From NCBI GenBank assembly GCA_037126765.1, contig JBBCBC010000049.1, positions 806,001 to 870,000 on the forward strand: a stretch of DNA of 64,000 nucleotides. The letters run 5' to 3'. This document shows, piece by piece, positions 37,477 to 48,905 of this stretch. The notes below the pieces were generated by a model. That model was not told the origin of the DNA. It made no database searches and saw only the letters and a list, made by a program, of their open reading frames with translations. The translations under genes and the position numbers were made by a program. Positions within the stretch are counted from its first letter, which is position 1; the number at the start of each line of letters is the position of its first letter. The stretch comes from Stenogyne calaminthoides. Taxonomy: Eukaryota; Streptophyta; Magnoliopsida; Lamiales; Lamiaceae.

Positions 37477-40147
37477 TTACCATTCAGCATTTTCACTGTT
37501 TGGTTTCATCAGAATTGTCAACCTTTTAGCAGACTTGACGAACTCACTGCAGGTGCAGAACAAGACAGAATGTCAAAATGCAAAAATAGTATATGTATAT
37601 TATAGCCTACCATGAACATACACAAATTTATAAGTAGAAGAACCACAGTCCTGAGCTTCACCTGAATGGTTCGTCTCCAGCCTCTATAAGGGCACCAGTG
37701 GCATCACGATAGAACAAATGGCTCACCATCTCCAATCTTTCTATCCCAACCAAGTGTTCTAGCTTTCCATATAGCTCTTCGTATGATCGAAGAACAGATA
37801 GATCAAGAGTTCGGCCAACATCTTCAGACTCTAAAAATACTTCGCAATGGCCAACATTATCCATGCCTGATTCAGCTGCACGATGGCCTTGATTCAAGAA
37901 AAATTGAGCAGATGACGAACTTTTTAGAAAGTCATGCATGGAAGGAGAAGAGTTCTCAGGTTTCCATGGTTTTTCAACTGAGGAAATCTGACCTAGTGCC
38001 CCTTCACAAACTGAATCAGAGGACTGATCATGCATCTGCTGCTCAGTGAATATTAGCTTACCAAAGAGGACAATTTGCGGTGTCTTAACACCAGAACTTT
38101 TCTCCGATTTCTGATGAGTGTTACCTATGCTTAATAAGCAAGACAAGTTTTCATCACTATCACCATCAGGAACTTTAGTATGAGGATCAAGCCCCGGATT
38201 ACTGGACGTTAGCAGTCCTGTGTGGAGTTTATTGCTTAAATGGAGATCCGAAAACGGGCCTCCAATTTGAGCATGCCTGGCTCCCTGTATGCCTAGAGAT
38301 ATGTTGTCAGAGAGACAACGAAAGGGACTGCTTGGCCCAAGAGGGTTGCTTGAAAATGATGGCATTGGAAATTGGCCATCGAGTGGAAAATCTGGGTAAT
38401 GAGGCAACCTCAACTTCTTACTTGGAGGTGGGAAGGGTGAGAGGTTGAGGATTGGGATATTTGGGACCAATTCAACCAGCCAAGGGTTGACACACTTTAC
38501 ATTTTTCAGCACATCAGGTTCATCCCATGTCACCTGCAACAAAGTGGTGTGAGGACAAAATGTCAGCATGAATGAGAAGTTCAGGTTCAAGCATTTGATG
38601 TAGCAACTGTATCAGAGAGATAGTGATGCAAGTAGTAGAGATGGAGCAAAGAAATGAGATTGTATCATTTTCAGAGAGCCTGACAAATATTTTATTAAAA
38701 TAACTCGAACCCGAACTTCCCCAGCTATATCAGCCCAGAGATAATAACAAAGCAAATACGGAGAATGAACAAATAAAAGAACTCGGGTGCAGATCTTTTT
38801 CAAAATCATGTTTCCTTATTTAATCTTGGAGTAAGTGACTTGCACCAGTTGCACTGCTGGTGCACAACTAATACTGTTCAATGAAAACAACTAATACTGT
38901 TCAGCGAAAATATTAATATAGTTTAAAAATGCACTTTAGTTGCAAAGTGCACCTGGTGCATACAACACTTTGTCTTAATCTTGAGTTGATTTTATTTTAC
39001 TTTCAACAATTTTGACTATAGATATTGACTAAATCAGTAAGATCATTAAGTCTAGCACCATATTATCAAAAAGTATAAATAGAACAATTTCAAAAAAAGA
39101 CTTCATGTCTGCAAGTGAGGTACAGCGATCTTTTTCTTAGATTTGCAATAGAACTAAGGAGCTCACCTGAAGTAGTCTCCAAGGTGAATCAGGCCAATGA
39201 ATGGGGTCAGCAACCTGAACAGAAGCTATAGTTCCATTATACAAGCTAATTTGGGAGGAGTCCTCAGTTTCAAATGCCATCTTGAACCTCATTCGAGGTG
39301 CCCACTGTATCCTCCTTGCAGCATTCACAGACGATGCTCTCACACAAAACTCAGCCATCCCTGCCAGTGGATAAAAGACCACCTCAAAAGGCTTCCCACT
39401 TGCTGCCAAGAGAGCAGCCTCAATAACTGATTCAGGCTTCACTTTCCTATCCCTCATACTAGAATTCCCAGAGTTCCACACCAATGAGGACTCTTTCCCA
39501 CTAATACTATAGCCCCTCTTGGCCCTCCGTATTCCAACACAAAGATCCCCATTCTCGGCCCTCGTGAAGACAATCGAGTCTCCAGCTACAAGCTTCTTCT
39601 TATTCACAAAAGTACTCCAACCCGTAGTCAACAAATGCCTCCTTGGGGTCCCCCTATATATATGCCTAAACTTCCAAGAATCACCATGAACATCCTTAGC
39701 AGTTATATTCTGCACTGGAGGATCAGCTTTGTAATCCAAGTGTGGGAACATAGTCTCAGCACAGTTCCTAGGGACTGAGAATCCTCCACCATTGTTTGCA
39801 TCAGATTGGGTCAGCGTCTTCTCAAACGAAGAGCATTTTTTCTTGGATTCGGATCCATTATTCCCTGAATCTCCAACATCATCAAAACCATGATCATTGC
39901 CCCCAAGGGGGATCAGCCCTATTTTCACGTAAACTTCATCTGTTTCAGGATGTGCTAAGTATTTCAAAGAAGCAACCCTGCAAAGAAACATAGGAGGAAT
40001 TCTGGGCAAAGCCCCAAATTCCACACCAGTGGGAGTGTACTCCGCATGGCCCTGTGGAAAATAGTACACCTTCGAATTCAGAGGCGGCATTTGAACCATG
40101 CTCCCAGCACTCGCATGCCATAACTTTGAGTCCAGTACCTCGCTCAT
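37477..40147 (-). CDS. Auxin response factor, class C (ARF10/16 type)
   Basis: A nuclear transcription factor that binds auxin response elements. Class C ARFs act mainly as repressors and are controlled by miR160. Exons on the minus strand: 40147-39167, 38533-37662, 37546-37477; the joined frame is intact and gives 640 residues. The start ATG is in the context AATATGAGCGAG and gives MSEVLDSKLWHASAGSMVQ, the normal family N-terminus. The B3 DNA-binding domain is at about 106-215 (TLTQSDANNGGGFSVPRNCA, RHIYRGTPRRHLLTTGWSTF). The ARF domain is at about 240-325 (FKMAFETEDSS, ADPIHWPDSPWRLLQ). The middle region contains IQGARHAQ over the miR160 site. The PB1 interaction domain is at about 555-635 (GHCEVFLESEDVGRTLDL, YRDATGALIEAGDEPFSEF). 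It ends earlier than Arabidopsis ARF10 or ARF16. I cannot decide between ARF10 and ARF16 orthology. Confidence 0.95.
38274..38294 (-). promoter_or_regulatory. miR160 target site in the ARF mRNA
   Basis: The plus strand here reads TGCCTGGCTCCCTGTATGCC followed by T, which is the mature miR160 sequence except for its last base. The transcript is therefore complementary at 20 of 21 positions, with the single mismatch opposite the miRNA 3' end. The site encodes GIQGARHA, the same place as in Arabidopsis ARF10/16/17. Confidence 0.93.
38829..38974. mobile_element. 146-bp MITE with 9-bp duplication in ARF intron 1
   Basis: TTAATCTTG lies on both sides (38820-38828 and 38975-38983), a perfect 9-bp duplication, as Mutator-like elements produce. 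The ends are imperfect inverted copies: GAGTAAGTGACTTGCACCAG and, inverted, GACAAAGTGTTGTATGCACC. The inner words ACAACTAATACTGTTCA recur near 62130-62310 and 63430-63555. Confidence 0.7.
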
Positions 40148-41154
40148 ATTTCTTCCTTACTTCCTATTACAAACAAAATATACCTTCCCTCTATCCGTCT
40201 TTATACAAAATTGAAGCCTACTCCCTAAACAACAGAACGAACTATATATTCTTCGTAGAATCTGTGAATGATCAACAAGGGGAAGGGGAATTCAGGCTAC
40301 AAAACGTATAATAAAACATGAGCACACGAATTATATGAAAAAACAGAAACACGCGAATTTTATCAACTACAGTGAATCGATATACAGACGTTTAATCCAG
40401 CAAGCGCATGATAAAAGATAAAAAGTATAATAAAACATAAGCACAGAAATTATAAAATAAACAGAAACACAACAAATTCTGTCAAGCACAGAGAATCGAT
40501 GTAACAGACGTTTAATCAACCAATCGCATGAGAAATTATACATAATCAGTCCGCAAAGCAGAGATCCAAGGAATTACCTCGTAAATCCGATTCCAGAGGA
40601 AGAACTAATCACCGCGCACCATCTCTTCAACACCAAAACACACCAAAATCGCTATACACCTTACACAATAACACAAAATATCGAAGTTGACACATCGCCA
40701 GAACATCCATACGCAAGCACGTGTAAAACTTCCATCATTAAACTGAAAAATACGCGTATATTCAGCGTTTTGAGCAGCGCAAGCCTTTTAAGACCGCCAT
40801 TGCTTGTGAATATGCGAGAGGATAGTACAAAAATGGAGTGATTTTTGAATGTGAGGGGCTCAACAAAATTTAGCGATTTTAGAGTAGAAACAGAATCGGC
40901 GGGAGAGCGATTCTACGGAAATGATATGGATTGATAGCATAAACATCGGCTCAGAAATTGGCGCATCTGTTAGAGTGCAAGCAATACTTGACGGTTAAAC
41001 GTCTTGTTTTGTTTCTCTCTCTCTCTCTTCTCTCTATTTTGTTGGCGATTCTTTTGCAGTCGATTTTCCTACTCATTTTCAGTCCATTTGATACGACAGT
41101 CTGTGTCACGTTTTTAGTCTCTCTCGAGACTTCAATTTTGTAAGCCACCTAATA
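40148..41154 (-). promoter_or_regulatory. 5' leader and proximal promoter of the ARF gene
   Basis: A probable leader intron runs from a donor at about 40576 (minus strand ACGAG-GTAATTCC) to an acceptor just upstream of the ATG (TTGTAATAG at about 40166). Long spliced leaders are usual for ARF genes. The GA-rich run at 41014-41038 (minus strand GAGAGAGAGAGAAAC) looks like leader or core promoter. The transcription start cannot be fixed. A pogo-like transposon begins at 41155, so the native proximal promoter here is short or includes transposon DNA. Confidence 0.45.
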
Positions 41155-41991
41155 CAGTAAAATCTCTATAAATTAATAATTTTAATACCGAATAATTTTA
41201 TTAATTTAAAGATATATTATTATATTGATAAATTAATAATTTATTAATTTAAAGAGATTTTAACGTATATTCACTGTTGATCTTCAAAGTTCCAAATTCT
41301 TTGAATAATTTTAAGTATACATGCATAATTATTGATAAAAATTAAGTTAAAATACAAATGTACTAGTAGAATTTCATGAATACAAACTCACGTGGAAGTT
41401 GAAATGATTTGTTTAAATTAATTGGTTTTGGAAAATACAAAAATATAGTTAATTGGACTAACATTTGTGCATTGAATCATGAATATAAATTAACACTATA
41501 TATTTATCAATTGAAATCTTGGTAAATCACACACAAAAATGGTCACTCATCTAAAAGGAATTCAAAAATCATTAGCTTTGGAACCGGTCACTCTAAAAGA
41601 AGCATTGCAAGCATCAACAACTTTCATAACTTTTTGTTGTAGTACGAGAAGACAACGCCCCAACTATTGGGTGCAGTAAGGAGATTTAAAGATGAGATCA
41701 ACATAGATTTGAAGTTCAAGAAAAAACAAGTTACGGTAGATTCTTATTTTACTAAGTTGTCTTAAGAATATTCAAGTGCATCATATATATGTATATTATT
41801 TTTAATAATTATTAATTTATAGTTTAAATGGGGACAATATATATATCTTTTGGGATCTCAAAAAAATTATTATCTTATAATTTTATTGATTTGGTCCCAA
41901 ATTTATACTGGTCCCAACTTGGGACCGGACAAATTATTAGTTTTAACGAGATTATTAATTTATCGAGTATTAATTTAATGAGGTTTTAATG
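41155..41991 (+). mobile_element. Pogo/Emigrant-like transposon remnant upstream of ARF
   Basis: TA is duplicated at 41153-41154 and 41992-41993. The ends CAGTAAAATCTCTATAAATT and, inverted, CATTAAAACCTCATTAAATT match the Emigrant/Lemi family ends of plant pogo-like (Tc1/mariner) elements. Positions 41590-41765 keep the end of a transposase in the plus direction: LKEALQASTTF, then, after a frameshift, GAVRRFKDEINIDLKFKKKQ and VTVDSYFTKLS before a stop. The QVTVDSYF string fits a PCNA-interacting (PIP-box) pattern, known from pogo-family transposases. Most of the transposase is deleted. Confidence 0.78.
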
Positions 41992-43545
41992 TAATTAGTA
42001 TTTAATTAACCCATTGATGGGTTTAAATTTGAGTTTTTGGTGAATTTTATTTTTTAATTACTGTTATGTATACAAATTTTCACTATTTAATATTTTTTTT
42101 ATTTTTTAAATATTGATAATTTTTGTACACAAAAATAATAGAGTTTATGTATAGATCTGATTCACAGAAGTGCTATTTAAAGAGTTTTTTTTATTTTTTT
42201 AATCACTATTATGTATAAAAATTATCATTATTTGATGATTTCTTTTTTTTTTAAACAATGATAATTTTTATATTTAGTAGTGATAATTTTTTTACACAAT
42301 AATGATAAAGTTCATATATAGATCTGATTCGCAAAAGTATTACTCAAAAAATTCATATATAGACCTTGTTCATAAATGTGTTATTCAAGATTTATTAATC
42401 ACGTTGCTTACTACTTGATATCAATTGTTCTTAGAATTTCAATTAATTAATATGCAAATAATGACAATGACTTGTATGCACCAGATGCACCGTGTAATTC
42501 AAATGCATTTTTTAGATATGCAAATTATTTTATATTGAAATATGCAATTTATTTGGAGTTACACAAGTTGCACATTTTGAAAATACATTTAAATTGCACA
42601 ATGCATATGAGGCTTACGAGACCTGCTCCAAATTAATTTATAATAAAAATTTGTGTGAACCGAAATTTACAGTAAACTCTATTTCTTTATGTATACTAAT
42701 GATCACTATTGTGCATGAATATTATCACCATTGTTTAAAAAACATAACAGTAATATAATTTGTGCATAATAACAATAAAATTGATGTATAGTTTTAGTGT
42801 TCCAATTTAAAGAAGTGTTACTCTTAATTTATTGATGTACTAAAATGATTTGTTTAAAGTTTAAACAGATAATACCAAAACGAAATTAGTCAATTTGAAA
42901 TATATCTCACGATATGCGAATCAAGTTTCACTCTTCGTAATCATACATTTTCATGTGTATATCAAAAATTGAAAATAAAGATCCTTTTCAATTTTTTTTT
43001 TTAAAAAAGATGTTATAATTTACATGTGGTGCACACTGATAAATAAATATAAAATTCAATTGTGATATATAAAAGATTAGCCCAAATAATTATTAAAAAA
43101 AAGACAGAAAATCATTCAAAATTACTTGCTGCATGTAATACATTTTGAAGTATTTCAAGCATGAGACCACTTCTTCTAAACACAAGAAAAACTAAACCGA
43201 TTTAATTGGAATATTAAGTGGCAATTGAAAAGGTTATTTCAAGATAAATAATTAGGTAAGATTCATCCAAGTAAAATGGAATTGTTAGTAATAAATGGGT
43301 AAGAATGTAAATGAAATAATTTACTATAAAACAAAATTGGAGATCCATTAACTTTGTGCAAGAATATAAATATCTCAATCAAAATCGCTTTCTTACCAAC
43401 TTTAGTAAGTCTTAGAATTAGGTAGTGAGCTTAAAAAGGCTAATATACACCACCATTGCTATATACACATTTTAACGGTTTTGATGAGATATGCACACAA
43501 CAACGATTTTGTTTCCGTTCTGTGGCAGTCACGACCAAGCTTGTC
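41992..43545. other. AT-rich intergenic DNA, no gene recognised
   Basis: It contains several imperfect repeats of ATTATGTATAAAAATTATCA and CATATATAGATCTGATTC (42060-42370, 42690-42800), probably a decayed element. A GCACCAGATGCACC word group at 42478-42605 is related to the MITE family of the ARF intron. No coding sequence was seen. Confidence 0.4.
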
Positions 43546-43548
43546 TCC

Positions 43549-43755
43549 AGAGCCGGCCTTGGACATGTGTGGACCGTGCCATCGTACAGGGCCCCACATC
43601 AGCCCAGGGCCCCACAATTTTTAAAAAAATATGTATATATCAACATGTTAATAAATAAAATTAAGATGCATAAACTTATAGCAAAAACCAGCTAGTCAAG
43701 TTGGAAAGAATGTCTTTTTATGCTCTTATGCCCCAGAATCAGGATCGACCCCTCA
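43549..43755. mobile_element. Possible small hAT element
   Basis: CAGAGCCGGCCTTGGAC on the left and, inverted on the right, GAGGGGTCGATCCTG resemble the CAGGGCCGGCCCTG-type ends of hAT MITEs. No 8-bp duplication is visible, so the right limit is uncertain. Confidence 0.4.
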
Positions 43756-43759
43756 AGGC

Positions 43760-44278
43760 GTGAGTGTTTTTTAATTTTATGTTTAACTTCTCTTATTTTG
43801 AGTGGTGAGTTTTATTTTTTTAATTTCATTTATTCACTTGTGTCATTTATGTTAACTTTCTCTTTTACATTCTTTTGAGTTTTATTTTTTAATTTTACTT
43901 ATTTCATTTTATGTTTAATTTCTTATGCATTTCTCTTTACCTTTCATTTGCTTTTTATTACTTTTCTGTTTCTTAAAAATTGTTTTATGGCATTTCTTTA
44001 TACATTCTTTTAACTTTTATTATTTTATTTTTTAATTTCACTTATTCATTTTATGTTTAATCTCTCTTATTTTTCCTGCTCTTTTTTTTTTCTTTTACAT
44101 TCTTTTAATTTCTATTTCTTAACAATTGTTTTATGCCTTTTTATTTACATTCTTTTACTTTTAATTACTTTCTATTTTTTAGAAGTTGTTTTAAGCATTT
44201 TATGCAAGTTGATGAGAAAATTAGATGAAGATAATTTTAATTTTAGATTATAGACATAATTGAATTTTATTTATTATA
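43760..44278. repeat. T-rich irregular tandem repeat
   Basis: Roughly six units of 60-110 bases share TTTTATGTTTAA-TTCTCTTA and TTTACATTCTTTTA words. The region is strongly pyrimidine-biased on the plus strand. No gene. Confidence 0.55.
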
Positions 44279-44283
44279 CTATT

Positions 44284-45660
44284 TGTTGGTCCCGAAAAAC
44301 CCGATTTAAAACTCGCAAAATCTCAATGGGAGGTGACTTAATTTTTTTTTGAATGTGTTATGCAGATTTGCTAAAGTATGTATGACAGTTAATATGAAAG
44401 CAAATAAGAACACACGTATTTTTATAGTGGTTCGGACAACTCGTCCTACATCCACTCTTCCCTTCATGGGGCACCAACTTAACCAACAGATGTTTACCGA
44501 GTTCTCACTCAAACGGGACTTATCACCCTCTAAGGGATCGCCTACCCTCCCTTTCGGGATTGCTTAGATGTTTATCGAGTTCTCACTCAAACGGGACTTA
44601 TCACCCTCACGGGATCGCCTACCCTCCCTTTCGGGATTGCTAGATGTTTACCGAGTTCAAACTCACCAACAAACTTAACCGACTGATTTGGGTAAGGTTT
44701 GTTTGGTTTCCAACTAGGTTGAGATTTTCCCTTACATTTGTTTAGCCTCAATGCTAAGGATGAGAAAATCTCTCTAAGCTTAGGATATAACATTTGTGCT
44801 TAGATCTAGGGTAGAACACTTTTGAATATATGTGTGTATTTCATGCTCTGTGTTCTATGAATGGAGTTGCTTGAATATTTGACTTTTATTTCACTTTGCA
44901 GATCCTCCATTTTCTTCTTTTGAAGATAGTGCAATGTATTTATAGTGTGGATTTAAATATTACCGTTGGAAAGTAATATTCAAATCCATACTAATAACTT
45001 ACAGCTTTTCTTTGTCATTTTGCACTTTTCCTTGCAGCTTTATGTCACATCAATATGTGTGTTGTCTTCTTATTTGCCAGCTGCTTTTGTGTGTCTAACG
45101 GATCGATCATTTCGTCGATTCTTTTGTTCATCTCTTGATTACGGTCTTTTTTGATATGGTCATTTGAAATCGATCTGTAGAAATCTGGTCTGCCAGATTT
45201 ACGGTGTCTTTGAAATCCTTTGTTCATCGTCTTTGAAATCTTGATCATCGAAGTTGTTTTCCTTTGTTCATCGATTCTTTGAAATCCTTTGTTCATCGGC
45301 TGATTTCCTTTGTTCTTTGATTTCTTTGTTCATCCAGCCCGATTTATTTCGCGATTTGATTTCTTCTACGCGATTTGATTTCTTCCGGCGATTTCTTTCG
45401 ACATTTTATCTTTTCTTCATCACAAATCGGCATCTTCTTTTTGTTACTCATCGATTAACTTTCGGTACTCATCCTACTCATCCGATCTCGATCAACCTCG
45501 TCAATGACCTCGTCGATCTCGATCATCTTAAATGCGATTTTATGAGTTCCCCTTAACTTGTTCTCTCGTTCCCCCTCAACTTGTTATCTGTAGATTATCT
45601 TAAATAACACAAGTTGATAATGATTTTGACATAATTAATCAAAACTAAAATATCCCAACA
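44284..45660 (+). repeat. 5' LTR of the LTR-PBS-LTR element
   Basis: Contains internal duplications of about 80 bases around 44487-44665 (GTTTACCGAGTTCTCACTCA, CTACCCTCCCTTTCGGGATT), present in the partner LTR as well. A TGTATTTATAGTG box near 44936 is a candidate TATA element. Confidence 0.88.
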
Positions 45661-45664
45661 ATTT

Positions 45665-45676
45665 TGGTATCAGAGC
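45665..45676 (+). promoter_or_regulatory. Primer-binding site for initiator Met-tRNA
   Basis: TGGTATCAGAGC, four bases after the end of the 5' LTR and three bases before the start of the 3' LTR. It matches the standard plant LTR-retrotransposon primer-binding site. Confidence 0.9.
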
Positions 45677-45679
45677 ACT

Positions 45680-47024
45680 TGTTGGTCCCGAAAAACCCGA
45701 TTTAAAACTCGTAAAATCTCAATGGGAGGTGACTTAAATTTTTTTTCGAATGTGTTATGCAGATTTGCTAAAGTATGTATGACAGTTAATATGAAAACAA
45801 ATAAGAACACACGTATTTTTATAGTGGTTCGGACAACTCGTCCTACATCCACTCTTCCCTTCATGGGGTACCAACTTAACCAACAGATGTTTACCGAGTT
45901 CTCAATCAAACGGGACTTATCACCCTCTAAGGGATCGTCTACCCTCCCTTTCGGGATTGCTTAGATGTTTACCGAGTTCTCACTCAAACGGGACTTATCA
46001 CCCTCACGGGATCGCCTACCCTCCCTTTCGGGATTGCTAGATGTTTACCGAGTTCACACTCACCTACAAACTTAACCGACTGATTTGGGTAAGATTTGTT
46101 TGGTTTCCAACTAGGTTGAGATTTTCCCTTACATTTGTTTAGTCTCAATGCTAAGGATGAGAAAATCTATCTAAGCTTAGGATATAGCATTTGTGCTTAG
46201 ATCTAGGGTAGAACACTTTTGAATATATGTGTGTATTTCTTGCTCTGTGTTCTATGAATGGAGTTGCTTGAATATTTGGCTTTTATTTCACTTTGCAGAT
46301 CCTCAATTTTCTTCTTTTGAAGATAGTGCAATGTATTTATAGTGTGGATTTAAATATTACCGTTGGAAAGTAATATTCAAATCCATACTAATAACTTCCA
46401 GTTTTTCTTTGTTCTTTTGCACTTTTCCTTGCAGCTTTATGTCACATCAATATGTGTGTTGTCTTCTTATTTGCCAACTGCTTTTGTGTGTCTAACGGAT
46501 CGATCGGCTCGTCGATTCTTTGTTCATCTCTTCCGATTCCGTGCTTTGATCCGGTCATTTGAAATCGTCTGTAGAAATCAGTCTGCGCAGATTTACGGTG
46601 TCTTTGAAATCATTTGTTCATCGATCTTTGAAATCCTTTGTTCATCGAAGTTGTTTTCCTTTATTCATCCGAACCGATTTCCTTTGTTTATCCGGCCCGA
46701 TTTCAATGTTCATCGGACGATTTATTACTTTGATTTGATTTCTTCTACTTTGATTTCGATTTCTTCACAGCATTTTATCAGCTTTTCTTCATCACAAATC
46801 AGCATGCTTCTTCTTGTTCAGCTCATCAGTTAACTCGGAACTCATCTGATCTCGATCAGCCTCGTCTGCAGCCTCGTCTGATCTCGATCATCTTCGTCTG
46901 ATTTTATGAGTTCCCCCTTAACTTGTTCTCTCGTTCCCCCTCAACTTGTTATCTGTAGATTATCTTAAATAACACAAGTTGATAATGTTTTGGCATAATT
47001 AATCAAAACTAAAATATCCCAACA
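45680..47024 (+). repeat. 3' LTR of the LTR-PBS-LTR element
   Basis: Collinear with the 5' LTR; the largest differences are small indels in the T/C-rich, GATTTC-repeat part (45060-45540 versus 46440-46900). No polypurine tract precedes it. Confidence 0.88.
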
Positions 47025-47272
47025 CTATTTATTTAATTACAAATGTAATATTATATTATTTTCATAAATTAATTATATTTTTGTACGTATATTATATTCG
47101 ATATTAAATTGAAAATTCAGTATGTGTCATCATCGATATATCCATGTACATTAGAAAATATTTTAATATTATATGTACGGTGCACCTCATGCACATGAGA
47201 AACACTTTTTTTTTTTAATTTAATCTTAATATACTATTTAATATGGGAGGAGATAGCTAGATCAATGGCGGA

Positions 47273-47890
47273 TCTACATGTTGGCTAGAGCCCATCCAAC
47301 TTTTCCAAGTTCTTTTTACGTGTATATATACAATTTCTCTCCTAACATATTTTCTGAACTCTATTTTCTCGATAAATTAATCTTGATACACTAAACTGAT
47401 CGGTTGTGAATCTTGTGATTATCTTTTTTTAATAACTTTGGGAAATTAGTTGAGATATTTATGCGTTTCTAATTAATTTGGTCTTCAAATAAATTAGAAG
47501 TTTTTCTTGTCAGTGCAATTTACATGCTTCTAAGATTTTATTTTTTCCATTGTGTTTAAGTTTGATCTTTTGATTTTTATCTGATTTTTACAAATTTGGA
47601 TTGACACTTCATCGTCAAGCTACATATTTATAAAATAAAAATATTTAACTCTTTATATATATATTTCAAATTCAAAAAGAAAAAAAACTTATATTTTTTG
47701 AGTGGGTCTCTTATGCACTCATGCAACTGAATGACCCATTTAAAAAAAATACTTGACCCATTGAATATATTAGACATGCTCTGTGGATACTTAGATATGG
47801 TTGGGGCGAGTTGCACATGAGACTTTGTCATATTTTTTATGCTATATTTATTTTAGCCCGCCCTTATTTTTTATCCTGGCTCCGCCATTG
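47273..47890. mobile_element. hAT element with CAATGGCGGA ends
   Basis: The ends are CAATGGCGGATCTACATG and, inverted, CAATGGCGGAGCCAGGAT. The flanks are TAGCTAGAT and TAGCTAGT, an 8-bp duplication with one extra base on the left. The type matches the CAGGGGCGGAGCC group. No transposase is readable in the 618 bp. Confidence 0.75.
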
Positions 47891-48525
47891 TAGCTAGTCA
47901 ACCTTCGATCTTGCAAATTTGGTGTGCTATTGCTGTCACCCAGAAATATATTAAAATTTATCTTAACTTATCAACTAAGCAGTAGAATAAGTAAGGATCG
48001 ATCCCACGAGGGGTAATAAAATCTAATTGAACAATTTGTTTTATTAAAAGCAATTTCACATATCTATATTATTATATATATAAAAGCAGAAACCGCCCCA
48101 AATTTGAAAACCATTGAATTTTCCCGCCAAAAGTTATTGTTAAATTGAGAAATAAATATTTAGAAAAAATATTAACAAATAATAATGAATTAAAAAAAAT
48201 CTATAAAAAATATTTTAATATCATACATCAAATAAAATTATGATTAGATCTATATATTCTAAATAAAAATATTATTAAATTGGGAAACGGATCTTTAGAA
48301 AAAATATTAACAAATTATAAATTCTTGAAACATCAAATACACATTATTAAACTAACACACGAGATATATCATATATGGTAGACTTTATTATTAATTTGAT
48401 TTGATATGATACAAAGTTGATATGTATATTATATAAATATATAATTGTTTACGTAGGAGATTAACAATTAGAATAAAATAATTAAGACCGGTGGAAAAAT
48501 TAACATACAAGAATATGACCAAATC

Positions 48526-48561
<36 letters not shown>

Positions 48562-48654
48562 AAAGTAATAGAAATTGTCCTAAATTTAAAAATTATTGGA
48601 TTTTCCAATAAAAAATTATTGTCAAATTAGAAAATACATATTTAAAATAAGACA

Positions 48655-48905
48655 AAATATAGTGTGAACAAGTTTCACGGTGAAACTGGTTAAGGGGTGT
48701 GTGACTTATATTACTAAAGAGTGTGACTTTTTACTGTAAAGGGTGTGACTTTTTACTATAAAGAGTATTACTCATAAAAGTGAAGGGTGCGACTTATATT
48801 ATAACAAAGAGTATCGTAGTAATAACTAAAGAGTGTGATTTATATTACTAAAGTGTGTGATTATATTACTAAAGAATATGTCTTTAAAAACAAAACTCGC
48901 TTGCA
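48655..48905. repeat. GTGTGACTTATATTACTAAAG repeat element, copy 1
   Basis: It opens with ATAGTGTGAACAAGTTTCAC and GGTGAAACTGGTTAAGG, then has about six tandem variants of AAAGAGTGTGACTTATATTA. The right terminus seen in copy 2 (52755-53031) is missing here. Confidence 0.65.

Larger units (their letters stand above)
44284..47024 (+). mobile_element. LTR-PBS-LTR retroelement with a 19-nt internal region
   Basis: A perfect 5-bp duplication, CTATT, flanks the whole unit (44279-44283 and 47025-47029). The LTRs at 44284-45660 (1377 bp) and 45680-47024 (1345 bp) both begin TGTTGGTCCCG and end ATATCCCAACA. Between them lie only 19 bases, which contain TGGTATCAGAGC (45665-45676), the primer-binding site complementary to initiator methionine tRNA used by plant copia elements. 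There is no gag, no pol and no polypurine tract. Open frames inside the LTRs come in duplicate pairs and are not genes. Confidence 0.93.

Noticed and set aside
37783..38049. 88-codon plus-strand frame opposite the ARF gene
   Set aside because: Antisense shadow of ARF exon 2; no independent evidence.
45820..45850. tRNA-like GGTTCGG region in the LTR
   Set aside because: No cloverleaf can be formed around it; it is part of the LTR text and present in both LTRs.
44349..45964. Paired open frames in the LTRs at 44284-47024 (for example 44349-44567 and 45722-45964)
   Set aside because: They are the same stretch of LTR in both copies, encode no known domain and run through a tandem duplication.
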